From Bacteroidota bacterium (GTDB lineage: Bacteria; Bacteroidota; Bacteroidia; Bacteroidales; UBA932): a stretch of 6,697 nt of DNA. Position 1 is the stretch's first letter, and every line of letters starts with the position of its first letter. The stretch covers positions 1 to 6,697 of the forward strand of contig WRJW01000153.1 in assembly GCA_009778375.1 (NCBI GenBank), written 5' to 3'. Made by a program: the position numbers and the translations under genes. A model generated the notes under the pieces. The model did no database searches, was not told where the DNA came from, and saw nothing but the letters and a program-made list of their open reading frames with translations. Positions 1 through 6,697 of this stretch are shown in pieces.

Positions 1-84
1 CATAGTAAACCGGTCCATGCCACCCATTGGGTAACCTCCCCACACCTTCAAAGCCTGTCGCTACGCGCTCCTCCGATTGTATAG
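1..84. other. Left-edge stretch, unassigned; possible start of a divergent gene or tail of an upstream one
   Basis: This segment is too short to assign. On the minus strand an ATG at 27-25 opens a 9-codon frame that runs off the window (MGGMDRFTM). A GGGGAGG run (minus strand, 41-35) lies 7 nt upstream of it, a good Shine-Dalgarno spacing, although Bacteroidota genes often lack one. Another minus-strand frame is open through the whole segment without a useful start. On the plus strand, frame 1 is open from base 1 to a TAG at 82-84 and could be the tail of an upstream gene, but its peptide resembles nothing I recognise. A small palindrome, ACCCA-T-TGGGT, sits at 22-32. No reading is preferred with confidence. 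Confidence 0.15.
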
Positions 85-118
85 TTGTCTTTTTCCTCTT
101 TAAAGCTTAACTATACAA
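77..118. promoter_or_regulatory. Perfect 10-bp inverted repeat upstream of the efflux operon (candidate operator or leader hairpin)
   Basis: The left arm TTGTATAGTT (77-86) and right arm AACTATACAA (109-118) are exact reverse complements separated by 22 bp. The pairing extends to GA (75-76) and TC (120-121) if one extra A at 119 is bulged. The arms are 32 bp apart start to start, about three helical turns. A further half-site copy, AACTAT, lies at 122-127 directly before the ATG at 130. TATAGTTG at 80-87, inside the left arm, is one mismatch from the Bacteroidetes -7 element TAnnTTTG, but no good -33 TTTG is visible upstream of it. The position directly before a metal-efflux operon suggests binding by a regulator or an RNA hairpin; both are inference. 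Confidence 0.45.
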
Positions 119-129
119 ATCAACTATCT

Positions 130-1233
130 ATGCACAAATATATTCGGGCGCTCATCTGCCTGCCGTTTATGGTAGCTTGCGGTAACCATCAAACTACCAA
201 GGAAGTTATGGATGTAACTTTTGAGGGTGACGTCATTGTCATCAACGAACATTCGCCTATTCTCCGGCAAATAGTAGTTCAAAAAGCTCATTTACAGGAT
301 TTTTCTGCGGAATTTAGAACCGTTGGAACTATTCGTCCGGTTATGGGAAAATGGGTGGAGATTACCCCTCCTTTTGCCGGAAGGATTGTCAAAACATCTG
401 TCCGTTTAGGGCAAAAAATTAATGCCGGAGCCCTTCTTTTTGAGCTAAGTTCTTCGGAGTTTTACGAGGCTGCCAAGACTTATTTTTCCACACAATCAGA
501 AAACGAAGTCGCTCAACTAAATTACAACCGTCAAAAAGAACTGGCCGCAAACGGCGTTGCCTCCCAAAAAGAATTAGAGCAGGCGCAAAGCCAAGCCAAG
601 ATCGCCCAACAGGAATATCAGCAGGCAAAAGCCGCCCTGCAGGTATATCATGTTGACCTTGCCACGTTGCAGATGGGACACCCTTTGCGGGTGGTTTCGC
701 CTGTTGCCGGCGAAGTGATTAAATGCGATATCACCTTAGGGGGATATGCCAAAGAGGAGGGAGGGCCCTTAGCCGTGGTGGCCGATTTATCAAGCGTTTG
801 GGTGGTGGCATTGGTCAAGGAGAAGTATTTTGGAGCCATTAAACAGGGCGACCGCGTAGAAGTATATACCGACGCACATCCCAACAAAATCCATTGGGGT
901 AACATTTATTACATAGGCGAAATCTTGGACCCCGAGACACGTTCGCTTGAAGTGATCGTAGCCTGCGATAACTCCGATAAAGAACTGAAAATCGGCATGT
1001 TTTGCGAGACACACTTTTTGAGCGCTCCCACAAAAGCCATTATGTTACCTTCAACGGCCATCTTGCAGGAACAGGAGAACGATTATGTATGGGTAGAACT
1101 TGCCAAGGGTAGATATGTCCGCCGAAAAGTAGAAACAGAATCAGCTATTCACAACGACGAAGTACATATAATCAGCGGCATCAGCGAGGGCGAAACGGTA
1201 GTAACCGAAGGGGGGTTTTTTCTAAATTTGTAA
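130..1233 (+). CDS. RND efflux periplasmic adaptor (membrane fusion) lipoprotein, CzcB/CusB/HlyD type
   Basis: This adaptor would bridge the inner-membrane RND pump and the outer-membrane channel of a metal-efflux complex. The ATG at 130 (367 aa) is chosen over an in-frame TTG at 85 because it places a lipoprotein signal at the N-terminus: basic start, hydrophobic core, lipobox MVAC with Cys17 as the lipidated residue. The TTG start would also run through the inverted repeat. The visible order fits the family: split barrel-sandwich (lipoyl-like) halves at about 76-107 (PPFAGRIVKTSVRLGQKI) and 186-220 (SPVAGEVIK), an alpha-helical hairpin rich in Gln, Ala and Glu at about 108-180, a beta-barrel at about 222-300 containing the typical DPETRSLEV and KIGMF strings, and a membrane-proximal domain to the C-terminus. 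No His- or Met-rich metal-binding extension is present. The pump gene follows after 4 bp. No clear ribosome binding site is seen. The family call is firm; the substrate cannot be read from this protein. Confidence 0.93.
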   Translation: MHKYIRALICLPFMVACGNHQTTKEVMDVTFEGDVIVINEHSPILRQIVVQKAHLQDFSAEFRTVGTIRPVMGKWVEITPPFAGRIVKTSVRLGQKINAGALLFELSSSEFYEAAKTYFSTQSENEVAQLNYNRQKELAANGVASQKELEQAQSQAKIAQQEYQQAKAALQVYHVDLATLQMGHPLRVVSPVAGEVIKCDITLGGYAKEEGGPLAVVADLSSVWVVALVKEKYFGAIKQGDRVEVYTDAHPNKIHWGNIYYIGEILDPETRSLEVIVACDNSDKELKIGMFCETHFLSAPTKAIMLPSTAILQEQENDYVWVELAKGRYVRRKVETESAIHNDEVHIISGISEGETVVTEGGFFLNL

Positions 1234-1237
1234 AGAG

Positions 1238-4200
1238 ATGGAACACTTAATGAACACCCTGATTCATCGCCGCTGGTTGATGATGACTGTATTTCTTCTA
1301 CTGGCGGGTACCGGAATATACGCTTGGCGCCAATTGGCCATTGACGCCTATCCCGATATTGCAGAGGTGACGGTTGGGGTTGTTACCCAAGTGCCCGGAC
1401 TTGCGGCAGAAGAAATAGAACAACAGATTACTATTCCCGTTGAAAGGGAGCTCAATGGGTTGCCGCGCATGAAGATGATGCGGAGCAAGAATACCTTTGG
1501 CCTGTCCACCATTCTTTTGGTTTTTGAGGATGGCACAGATGATTATTGGGCGCGGCAGCGCGTACAGGAACGTATCAATAACGTAGACCTGCCTTTTGAT
1601 GCCAAACCGGAACTTAACCCGCTCACCTCTCCCATAGGCGAAATATTTCGTTACATCGTTACGGGAAACAAGGATCTGAGGGACCTGACCGAACTTAATC
1701 GCTGGGTGATTGTGCCCCGTCTCAAACAGATCCATGGCATTGCCGATGTGGCCAGTTTTGGAGGCATTACTACGCAGTTTCAAATAGAAATTGACCCCAA
1801 TAAATTGACCAAATACAATCTTTCGCTTGGCGAAGTTACCGCATCCATAGAGCGGAATAACTCCAATGCCGGAGGCAGTATGCTCTCAAGAGGTGATTTA
1901 AGTTATGTAGTACGCGGCCTGGGTCTTGTACGGGATTTGCGCGATTTGGGAAATATCGTAGTTAAAACTGTTGGCGGAGTGCCTGTTTATGTAAAGGATT
2001 TGGGCGATCTCAAATATGGGAACCTGGAACGCAAGGGCGTTTTGGGTTATATAGATCATGAGTTTTGTTACGAAGATGGCGTTGAAGGGATTATCCAAAT
2101 GCTGCGTTTTGAAAATCCCTCGCAGGTGCTGGAAAAAATCCACCAAACGATTGATGAGTTAAACCACGATGTATTGCCTAAAGGCGTTCACATTCACCCT
2201 TTTTTGGACAGGACTCACTTAGTTGATAACACACTACATACCGTTTCGCATACCCTTTTATTCGGGATTCTGTTGGTGGTAGGCATATTGATCATCTTTT
2301 TGGGAAGCCCCAAAGGAGCACTGCTTGCCACTGTTACTATACCCATTGCACTGCTGATTGCTTTTATTTTGATGAGGTTAACAGGAATACCTGCCAATCT
2401 CCTCTCCCTTGGGGCTATTGACTTTGGTATTATTGTCGAAGGGTCAATCGTAATGATGGAAACCATACTTAAAAAACGGGAAGATGATCCCGACCGGCCT
2501 TTGGAAGAAGCAAATATTGCAAAACGTGTAGCAGAGGTTGCAAAACCGATATTTTTTTCTACACTCATTATCATTATTGCCTATTTGCCTTTGTTTGCCT
2601 TTGGCAGTGTAGAGAAAAAACTCTTTACTCCTATGGCCTTTACACTGGGTTACGCATTGTTGGGAGCATTGGCTGCTGCATTGATTTTGATCCCCGGATT
2701 AACGTTTGCCCTCTATAAAAAGCCGCAAAAAGTCTATCAAAATCGATGGCTTAAACGTCTGACAGAAAGTTATAAAAAACAGACGGCAGCAATGATTGCT
2801 ACCCCTAAAAAAATTATCGTTCCTATTGCACTCCTCTTACTTGCCGTTACTGCTCTTTCCATGGCTGTGGGTAAAGATTTTTTGCCTCCGCTTGACGAAG
2901 GCACTATTTGGATACAGGTGCAAATGCCTCCCGGACTCTCTCTTGAAAAAGCCAAAGAGATGAGTACTGTTTTAAGACATAAACTCAGCGATTTTGACGA
3001 AGTTACTTACGTGATGACCCAAACCGGCCGCGATGACGAAGGCGTTGACCCTTTTTCCTTCTCTCATATTGAAATTTCGGTCGGGCTCAAGCCTTATAAA
3101 ACATGGAAAAACGGACGCAGAAAATCTGATTTGATTGCCGATATGGCGGCCATGGTCGAGACAATGCCCGGATATGATGTTGGTTTTTCGCAGCCTATTA
3201 TTGATATGGTCATGGACCAGATAGCGGGTTCACACAGTGATTTGGCTGTCAAAATTTATGGCGAGGATATCACCGAAAGCCGCACCATTGCAGAGAAGAT
3301 TAAGCGAATTGTTGCACAAATTTCCGGCGCTACAGATGTGGCGATTGATCAGGAGCCGCCCCTGCCGCAGTTGCAAATTGTAGCTGACCGTGATAAAATC
3401 GCCAAATACGGGCTGAATGTAGCCGATGTAGCCGAATTGATTGAGGTGGCTATAGGCGGCAAGGCTATTACGCAGATTTTTATAGGCAACAGAGTCTATG
3501 ATGTGATTTGCCGCTATATAGAAACGTCGCGTGATACACCCGAAAAAATCGGAGCTTTGATGCTCACATCGGGTTCGGGAGCCCTGATCCCCCTCTCTGC
3601 AGTGGCAGCTATTAAAACCACCACGGGCGCCAGTACCATTACCCGGGAAATGAACCGCCGCTTTGTTACCGTGCGCATCAATTTACGGGGACGTGACCTG
3701 ACCTCTTTTTTGAACGAGGCTCAATCGAGCATTAACGAACAGGTACAATATGACCATGCCAAATTCCAAATCCGATGGGATGGACAATTCGAGAACCAAC
3801 AACGGGCCTACAGCCGTCTTGCCGTCATTGTGCCCATCGTTTTGGCTGTAATGTTCCTCTTTCTGTTCTTTGCCTTTGGTACATTCCGTCAGGCGGGATT
3901 GCTGATTGGGATGTTGCCGCTTGCCATGTTTGGAGGAATGTTGGCATTGGTCGTTCGCGGAATGACTTTTAATGTTTCGTCTGCGGTAGGATTTATCGCG
4001 CTGTTTGGACTTTCGATTCAAAATGGCGTGATTATGATTTCGCGAATCAATATTTTGAGGACCAAATCCGTAGAGACATGGCATACTTTGTCCCTACGGG
4101 AAGCTGTAGTAAACGGGGCGTCTCAAATTCTTCGTCCCGTTATCATGACCGCCACGGTAGCCATTCTTGGACTGCTGCCCGCTTCGCTCTCCACCGGCAT

Positions 4201-4330
4201 AGGTTCAGACGTTCAGCGTCCGTTGGCCACGGTTATTGTATATGGATTATTGTTCTCTACCCTTATTACGCTATATTTGTTGCCGACACTTTACTACGTT
4301 ATGGAAAAAAGATTTAAAGATGAAAAATAG
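1238..4330 (+). CDS. Heavy-metal efflux RND transporter, CzcA/CusA family (inner-membrane pump)
   Basis: A proton-driven inner-membrane pump that would pass metal ions through the adaptor to the outer-membrane channel. At 1030 aa it is full length for HME-RND. Predicted topology: TM1 about 11-30, large periplasmic loop 31-335, TM2-TM6 about 338-492, TM7 about 524-544, second periplasmic loop 545-858, and TM8-TM12 about 859-1021. The early motif DAYPDIAEVTV (36-46) is typical. The TM4 proton-relay motif is DFGIIVEGSIVMME (395-408): D395 and E408 match the CzcA acids, but the middle acid is Glu401 instead of Asp. TM10 has QNG (928-930), like CzcA LNG rather than the EFG of CusA. By eye, only one of the three CusA copper methionines is retained (M575); the other positions are H610 and D660, which favours a divalent-cation substrate. 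ATG 1238 follows the adaptor stop by 4 bp; M5 (1250) is a possible alternative start. The 3' end overlaps the next gene by 11 bp. Confidence 0.95.
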   Translation: MEHLMNTLIHRRWLMMTVFLLLAGTGIYAWRQLAIDAYPDIAEVTVGVVTQVPGLAAEEIEQQITIPVERELNGLPRMKMMRSKNTFGLSTILLVFEDGTDDYWARQRVQERINNVDLPFDAKPELNPLTSPIGEIFRYIVTGNKDLRDLTELNRWVIVPRLKQIHGIADVASFGGITTQFQIEIDPNKLTKYNLSLGEVTASIERNNSNAGGSMLSRGDLSYVVRGLGLVRDLRDLGNIVVKTVGGVPVYVKDLGDLKYGNLERKGVLGYIDHEFCYEDGVEGIIQMLRFENPSQVLEKIHQTIDELNHDVLPKGVHIHPFLDRTHLVDNTLHTVSHTLLFGILLVVGILIIFLGSPKGALLATVTIPIALLIAFILMRLTGIPANLLSLGAIDFGIIVEGSIVMMETILKKREDDPDRPLEEANIAKRVAEVAKPIFFSTLIIIIAYLPLFAFGSVEKKLFTPMAFTLGYALLGALAAALILIPGLTFALYKKPQKVYQNRWLKRLTESYKKQTAAMIATPKKIIVPIALLLLAVTALSMAVGKDFLPPLDEGTIWIQVQMPPGLSLEKAKEMSTVLRHKLSDFDEVTYVMTQTGRDDEGVDPFSFSHIEISVGLKPYKTWKNGRRKSDLIADMAAMVETMPGYDVGFSQPIIDMVMDQIAGSHSDLAVKIYGEDITESRTIAEKIKRIVAQISGATDVAIDQEPPLPQLQIVADRDKIAKYGLNVADVAELIEVAIGGKAITQIFIGNRVYDVICRYIETSRDTPEKIGALMLTSGSGALIPLSAVAAIKTTTGASTITREMNRRFVTVRINLRGRDLTSFLNEAQSSINEQVQYDHAKFQIRWDGQFENQQRAYSRLAVIVPIVLAVMFLFLFFAFGTFRQAGLLIGMLPLAMFGGMLALVVRGMTFNVSSAVGFIALFGLSIQNGVIMISRINILRTKSVETWHTLSLREAVVNGASQILRPVIMTATVAILGLLPASLSTGIGSDVQRPLATVIVYGLLFSTLITLYLLPTLYYVMEKRFKDEK

Positions 4331-5567
4331 ATTTATTATTGCGTTTTCTCTGATTGCCCTTCAGGGTTACGCCCAGCGGATTTTAACGTACGACGACTAC
4401 CTGAAAAACGTCTGCGAAAAAAACATTGCCTATATAGTAGAAAAATACAATGTATCGATTGCAGAAGCCAATGCACAGGCAGCCAAAGTAATGCCCGATC
4501 CTGAACTATCCTTTAATTATGATAACAATCAGGACAGGGCGGTGCAAATGGGACAGGTGTATGCCACTGAACTTGGTTATACTTTGGAGCTTGGGGGCAA
4601 GCGTCGTGCGCGGATAGCGGTGGCCAAAAGCGAACAGCAGGTGACCGAGGCTCTTGTAGAAAACTTCTTCCAAAACCTCCGCGCCGATGCCACGCTCTGT
4701 TATTTAGAGGCATTAAAACAACGACAGTTAGTAGGCTTGGCGCATTCTTCTTACCAAAGCATGAGGGATTTGGCCCGTGCCGACAGTTTGCGTTTCCGTT
4801 TGGGCGAAATTGCCGAAGTCGACGCCATGCAATCGCGTTTGGAGGCCACCTCCCTATTTTCCGATTATCTGCAAGCACAACTGGAGTACACCAACATGCT
4901 TGCTGATTTGGTGGTTTTCGAGGGAGGTACGGCGACCATAGACTCGCTTTCGGGAACGCTGCCGCTCGATATCCGTTCCTTTCAACTGCTCCATCTAATT
5001 GAAAGGGCACAGGATAATCGCGCTGATTTGAGGGCTGCCGTGCATGGACGCGAACTGTCTGCGGCCAACCTGAGGTTAGCCCGGGCCAATCGAGTAATTG
5101 ACTTAGGTTTGAATATTGGATTTGCCCATAATACCGTGGCGCTAAACGAAGAAGGATATGCCCCTAAGTTTAACGCTGTTTCGGCGGGTCTCTCTATTCC
5201 TCTAAAATTTTCCAACGCAAACAGAGGCGCGTTACGGATAGCTCAATATACTGATAAACAGGCAGAAGCTGAATATGAACTAATTTTGTTACACATTCGT
5301 AAAGAGGTAGAGCAATGTTATAACAGTTATGTTTCTGCCTGCCGCCAGGCGGAATTGTACCAAAGATCTACCCTTGCCGATGCAACTTTGATTTTAGAAA
5401 AAAAGAAGTACAGCTATGCACATGGCGAGACTTCACTTTTAGAAGTTTTGGACGCTCAGCGCACGGCCAACGATGTCTTTCAAGGCTACTATCAAGCGCT
5501 TTACAATGCCAATGCCGCGCTTGTGGAATTGTGCAGAGTTACCGGAATCTGGGATGTCGCATTTTGA
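4320..5567 (+). CDS. Outer-membrane efflux channel, TolC/CzcC (OEP) family
   Basis: This would be the outer-membrane and periplasmic-tunnel component of the tripartite efflux complex. The ATG at 4320 (415 aa) is preferred over an upstream in-frame start because it gives a clean type I signal peptide (Lys/Arg start, hydrophobic core, predicted cleavage after QGYA at residue 18) and overlaps the pump stop by 11 bp, an arrangement that suggests coupled translation. There is no lipobox cysteine, unlike E. coli CusC. Two OEP repeats are visible. The first, about 25-200, has LELGGKRRARIAVA at 89-102, a CzcC hallmark, and long amphipathic helices. The second, about 225-410, has the strand pair SAGLSIPLKFSNANRG (288-303) and GETSLLEVLDAQRT (369-382) near the end. 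Its length is typical for the family. The gene order adaptor-pump-channel puts the channel last, unlike the classic czcCBA order. No terminator hairpin follows it. Confidence 0.93.
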   Translation: MKNRFIIAFSLIALQGYAQRILTYDDYLKNVCEKNIAYIVEKYNVSIAEANAQAAKVMPDPELSFNYDNNQDRAVQMGQVYATELGYTLELGGKRRARIAVAKSEQQVTEALVENFFQNLRADATLCYLEALKQRQLVGLAHSSYQSMRDLARADSLRFRLGEIAEVDAMQSRLEATSLFSDYLQAQLEYTNMLADLVVFEGGTATIDSLSGTLPLDIRSFQLLHLIERAQDNRADLRAAVHGRELSAANLRLARANRVIDLGLNIGFAHNTVALNEEGYAPKFNAVSAGLSIPLKFSNANRGALRIAQYTDKQAEAEYELILLHIRKEVEQCYNSYVSACRQAELYQRSTLADATLILEKKKYSYAHGETSLLEVLDAQRTANDVFQGYYQALYNANAALVELCRVTGIWDVAF

Positions 5568-5593
5568 ATCATGCCTCAAAAACATTAATTTTA
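5563..5593 (+). promoter_or_regulatory. Candidate Bacteroidetes-type promoter for rubrerythrin
   Basis: TTTG at 5563-5566 (overlapping the stop codon of the channel gene) is followed after 19 bp by TAATTTTA at 5586-5593. The second element matches the Bacteroidetes -7 consensus TAnnTTTG except for the last base, and the spacing is within the range known for that class. Transcription would begin near 5600, leaving an AT-rich leader of roughly 27 nt before the ATG at 5627. AT-rich DNA produces such matches by chance, so this is a candidate only. Confidence 0.35.
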
Positions 5594-5626
5594 CACCATA
5601 ATCATTTACACCTATTTTTTTTCACT

Positions 5627-6199
5627 ATGAGTATCCAAGGAACACAAACCGAACAAAACCTGTTAAAAGCGTTTGCAGGCGAATCGCAGGCACGCAACAG
5701 GTACACCTATTTTGCCGGTAAAGCCCGCAAGGATGGCTTTGAGCAAATTGCCGCCTTTTTTGAAGAGACGGCCGCACAGGAAAAGGAACACGCCAAACTT
5801 TTCTTTAAATTTCTCGAAGGGGGCATGGTAGAGATCACCGCCGCCTTTCCTGCCGGAGTTATCGGCGCTACCGCCGACAATCTTCTATCCGCAGCCGACG
5901 GCGAACACGAAGAGTGGGATTTGCTCTATCCCAAATTTGCCCGAATTGCCAAAGAAGAGGGCTTTGACCAAATTGCCACTGCCTTTACATTGGTTGCTAC
6001 TGTAGAAAAAACGCACGAAGAGCGTTACCGCAAGCTGCTGCAAAATATTGAAAACGACGAAGTATTTAAGCGCTCCGACAAGGCGCTCTGGGTGTGCCGC
6101 AACTGCGGATACGTTCATTACGGTCCAAAATCGCCCGATGTTTGCCCCTGCTGCCAACATCCGCAAGCCTATTTTGAGTTAAAGGCTGTTAATTATTAA
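5627..6199 (+). CDS. rbr: Rubrerythrin (diiron peroxidase with C-terminal rubredoxin domain)
   Basis: Rubrerythrins are cytoplasmic proteins that reduce hydrogen peroxide to water in anaerobes and microaerophiles, taking electrons through their rubredoxin-like iron site. The ATG at 5627 gives 190 aa, the usual length; the longer in-frame frame from 5531 would overlap the channel gene and add an unrelated leader, so it is rejected. The N-terminal four-helix ferritin-like domain (1-145) shows the expected diiron ligands: E19 (FAGES), E52 and H55 (QEKEHA), E93 and E96 (GEHEEW), E127 and H130 (VEKTHEERY). The rubredoxin domain (about 152-190) has CRNC (C157, C160) and CPCC (C173, C176), with C175 as an extra cysteine inside the second knuckle. 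The gene lies 59 bp after the channel gene, with its own candidate promoter and an A/T-rich leader lacking a Shine-Dalgarno. It probably protects against peroxide and may respond to redox-active metals. Confidence 0.97.
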   Translation: MSIQGTQTEQNLLKAFAGESQARNRYTYFAGKARKDGFEQIAAFFEETAAQEKEHAKLFFKFLEGGMVEITAAFPAGVIGATADNLLSAADGEHEEWDLLYPKFARIAKEEGFDQIATAFTLVATVEKTHEERYRKLLQNIENDEVFKRSDKALWVCRNCGYVHYGPKSPDVCPCCQHPQAYFELKAVNY

Positions 6200-6230
6200 T
6201 AAAAATTGTTAAACGTAATTACTGTAAAAT

Positions 6231-6697
6231 ATGAAAAACAGATTGATTTTATTTTGTGCAGGCACATTGCTCTTGGGATGGAGTATTACCTCCTGCAACC
6301 AGGCGCCAAAAACCGATGTAGTGCTTAGAGACTACGGTGCAAATCCAACCGTGCTCAACATTGATGCTTACACCATGTCGAACACTAATTTTAGGACGGC
6401 GTTATGGACCGGAACGCTTCTTCAGGCAACTTTAATGTCCATTCCGGTGGGCAGCGACGTCGGTTTGGAAAAACATCCAACAACCGATCAGTTTTTACGG
6501 GTTGAGGACGGGAGTGCCCAAGTGGTAATGGGCGACACCGAACACTCGCTTACCTTCAGCCAAATGGCCGGAAAAGATTTTGCCATATTTATTCCTGCCG
6601 GAAAATGGCACAATATCATCAATACAGGCAAAAAACCGTTGAAACTGTATTCTATATATTCGCCTGTACAGCACCCGCACAGCACAATCCATATAAC
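6231..6697 (+). CDS. Predicted lipoprotein with cupin domain (partial, cut by window end)
   Basis: The frame opens with ATG at 6231 and runs without a stop to the window edge (155 full codons), so the 3' end is missing. Residues 1-21 are a lipoprotein signal (MKNR start, hydrophobic core, ITSC lipobox, Cys22 lipidated), predicting attachment on the periplasmic side of the envelope. No acidic surface-export signal of the Bacteroidota type follows the Cys. A single cupin domain spans about 64-143. Motif 1 is degenerate: EKHPTTDQFLRVEDG (80-94) has H82, Q87 and E92 as possible metal ligands instead of the classic HxH. Motif 2 fits well: IPAGKWHNIIN (121-131) with H127 and N131. The closing PVQHPHSTIH string (145-154) is characteristic of this small cupin family, whose role is not known to me. 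It starts 31 bp after rubrerythrin, with no separate promoter seen, so co-transcription is likely. No enzyme activity is claimed. Confidence 0.85.
   Translation, partial: MKNRLILFCAGTLLLGWSITSCNQAPKTDVVLRDYGANPTVLNIDAYTMSNTNFRTALWTGTLLQATLMSIPVGSDVGLEKHPTTDQFLRVEDGSAQVVMGDTEHSLTFSQMAGKDFAIFIPAGKWHNIINTGKKPLKLYSIYSPVQHPHSTIHI

Noticed and set aside
85..129. TTG start at 85 adding 15 residues to the adaptor protein
   Set aside because: It would bury the lipoprotein signal behind an unrelated leader and place coding sequence across the inverted repeat; ATG 130 gives a proper lipobox.
1298..1783. Minus-strand open frame of 161 codons inside the pump gene
   Set aside because: It lies wholly antisense to conserved pump sequence and has no domain signature or plausible start context.
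4236..4319. Upstream in-frame start for the outer-membrane channel
   Set aside because: The extra 28 residues lie inside the pump's last transmembrane segment in another frame and would precede the clean signal peptide that starts at 4320.
4513..5010. Minus-strand open frame of 165 codons inside the channel gene
   Set aside because: It is antisense to a well-supported gene, has a Pro/Arg/Trp-rich composition typical of shadow frames, and shows no recognisable motif.
5531..5626. Extended rubrerythrin start
   Set aside because: The extension overlaps the channel gene and has no rubrerythrin similarity; ATG 5627 gives the standard family length.
5568..5626. Rho-independent terminator after the efflux operon
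   Set aside because: There is a T-run at 5614-5622 but no GC-rich stem before it.
6200..6230. Promoter or terminator between rubrerythrin and the cupin gene
   Set aside because: The 31 bp are AT-rich but show neither a hairpin with a U-run nor a correctly spaced TTTG/TAnnTTTG pair.

Overview
The window looks like a chromosomal segment from a member of the Bacteroidota, probably a free-living or host-associated anaerobe or microaerophile. The reasons are leaders without clear Shine-Dalgarno sequences, a candidate Bacteroidetes-type promoter (TTTG ... TAnnTTTG-like) before the rubrerythrin gene, the flavour of the RND, outer-membrane and cupin proteins, and moderate GC content. This assignment is inference from style; there is no rRNA or other phylogenetic marker in the window.

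Layout: positions 1-129 are a leader with a perfect 10-bp inverted repeat just before the first gene, plus a left edge too short to assign. Positions 130-5567 hold a compact three-gene operon on the + strand. It encodes a lipoprotein membrane-fusion protein (CzcB/CusB/HlyD type), a heavy-metal-efflux RND pump (CzcA/CusA family, 1030 aa) and a TolC/CzcC-type outer-membrane protein. The gaps are 4 bp and then an 11-bp overlap, so translation is probably coupled. Together they would form one tripartite complex that carries metal ions out across the envelope. Key residues in the pump fit a divalent-cation (CzcA-like) exporter better than a Cu(I)/Ag(I) CusA, but the substrate is not proven by sequence.

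Positions 5627-6199 encode rubrerythrin, a diiron plus rubredoxin peroxide-reducing protein with all expected ligands. After a 31-bp gap, 6231 to the window end encodes the start of a predicted lipoprotein with a cupin domain, cut by the window edge. These two genes may form a second, stress-related unit on the same strand.

Nothing in the window amounts to a clearly new system. The points most worth a second look are the inverted repeat in front of the efflux operon, the Asp-to-Glu change in the pump's proton-relay motif, and the lipoprotein form of the cupin protein next to rubrerythrin. No mobile elements, CRISPR arrays, tRNAs, rRNAs or convincing terminators were seen.
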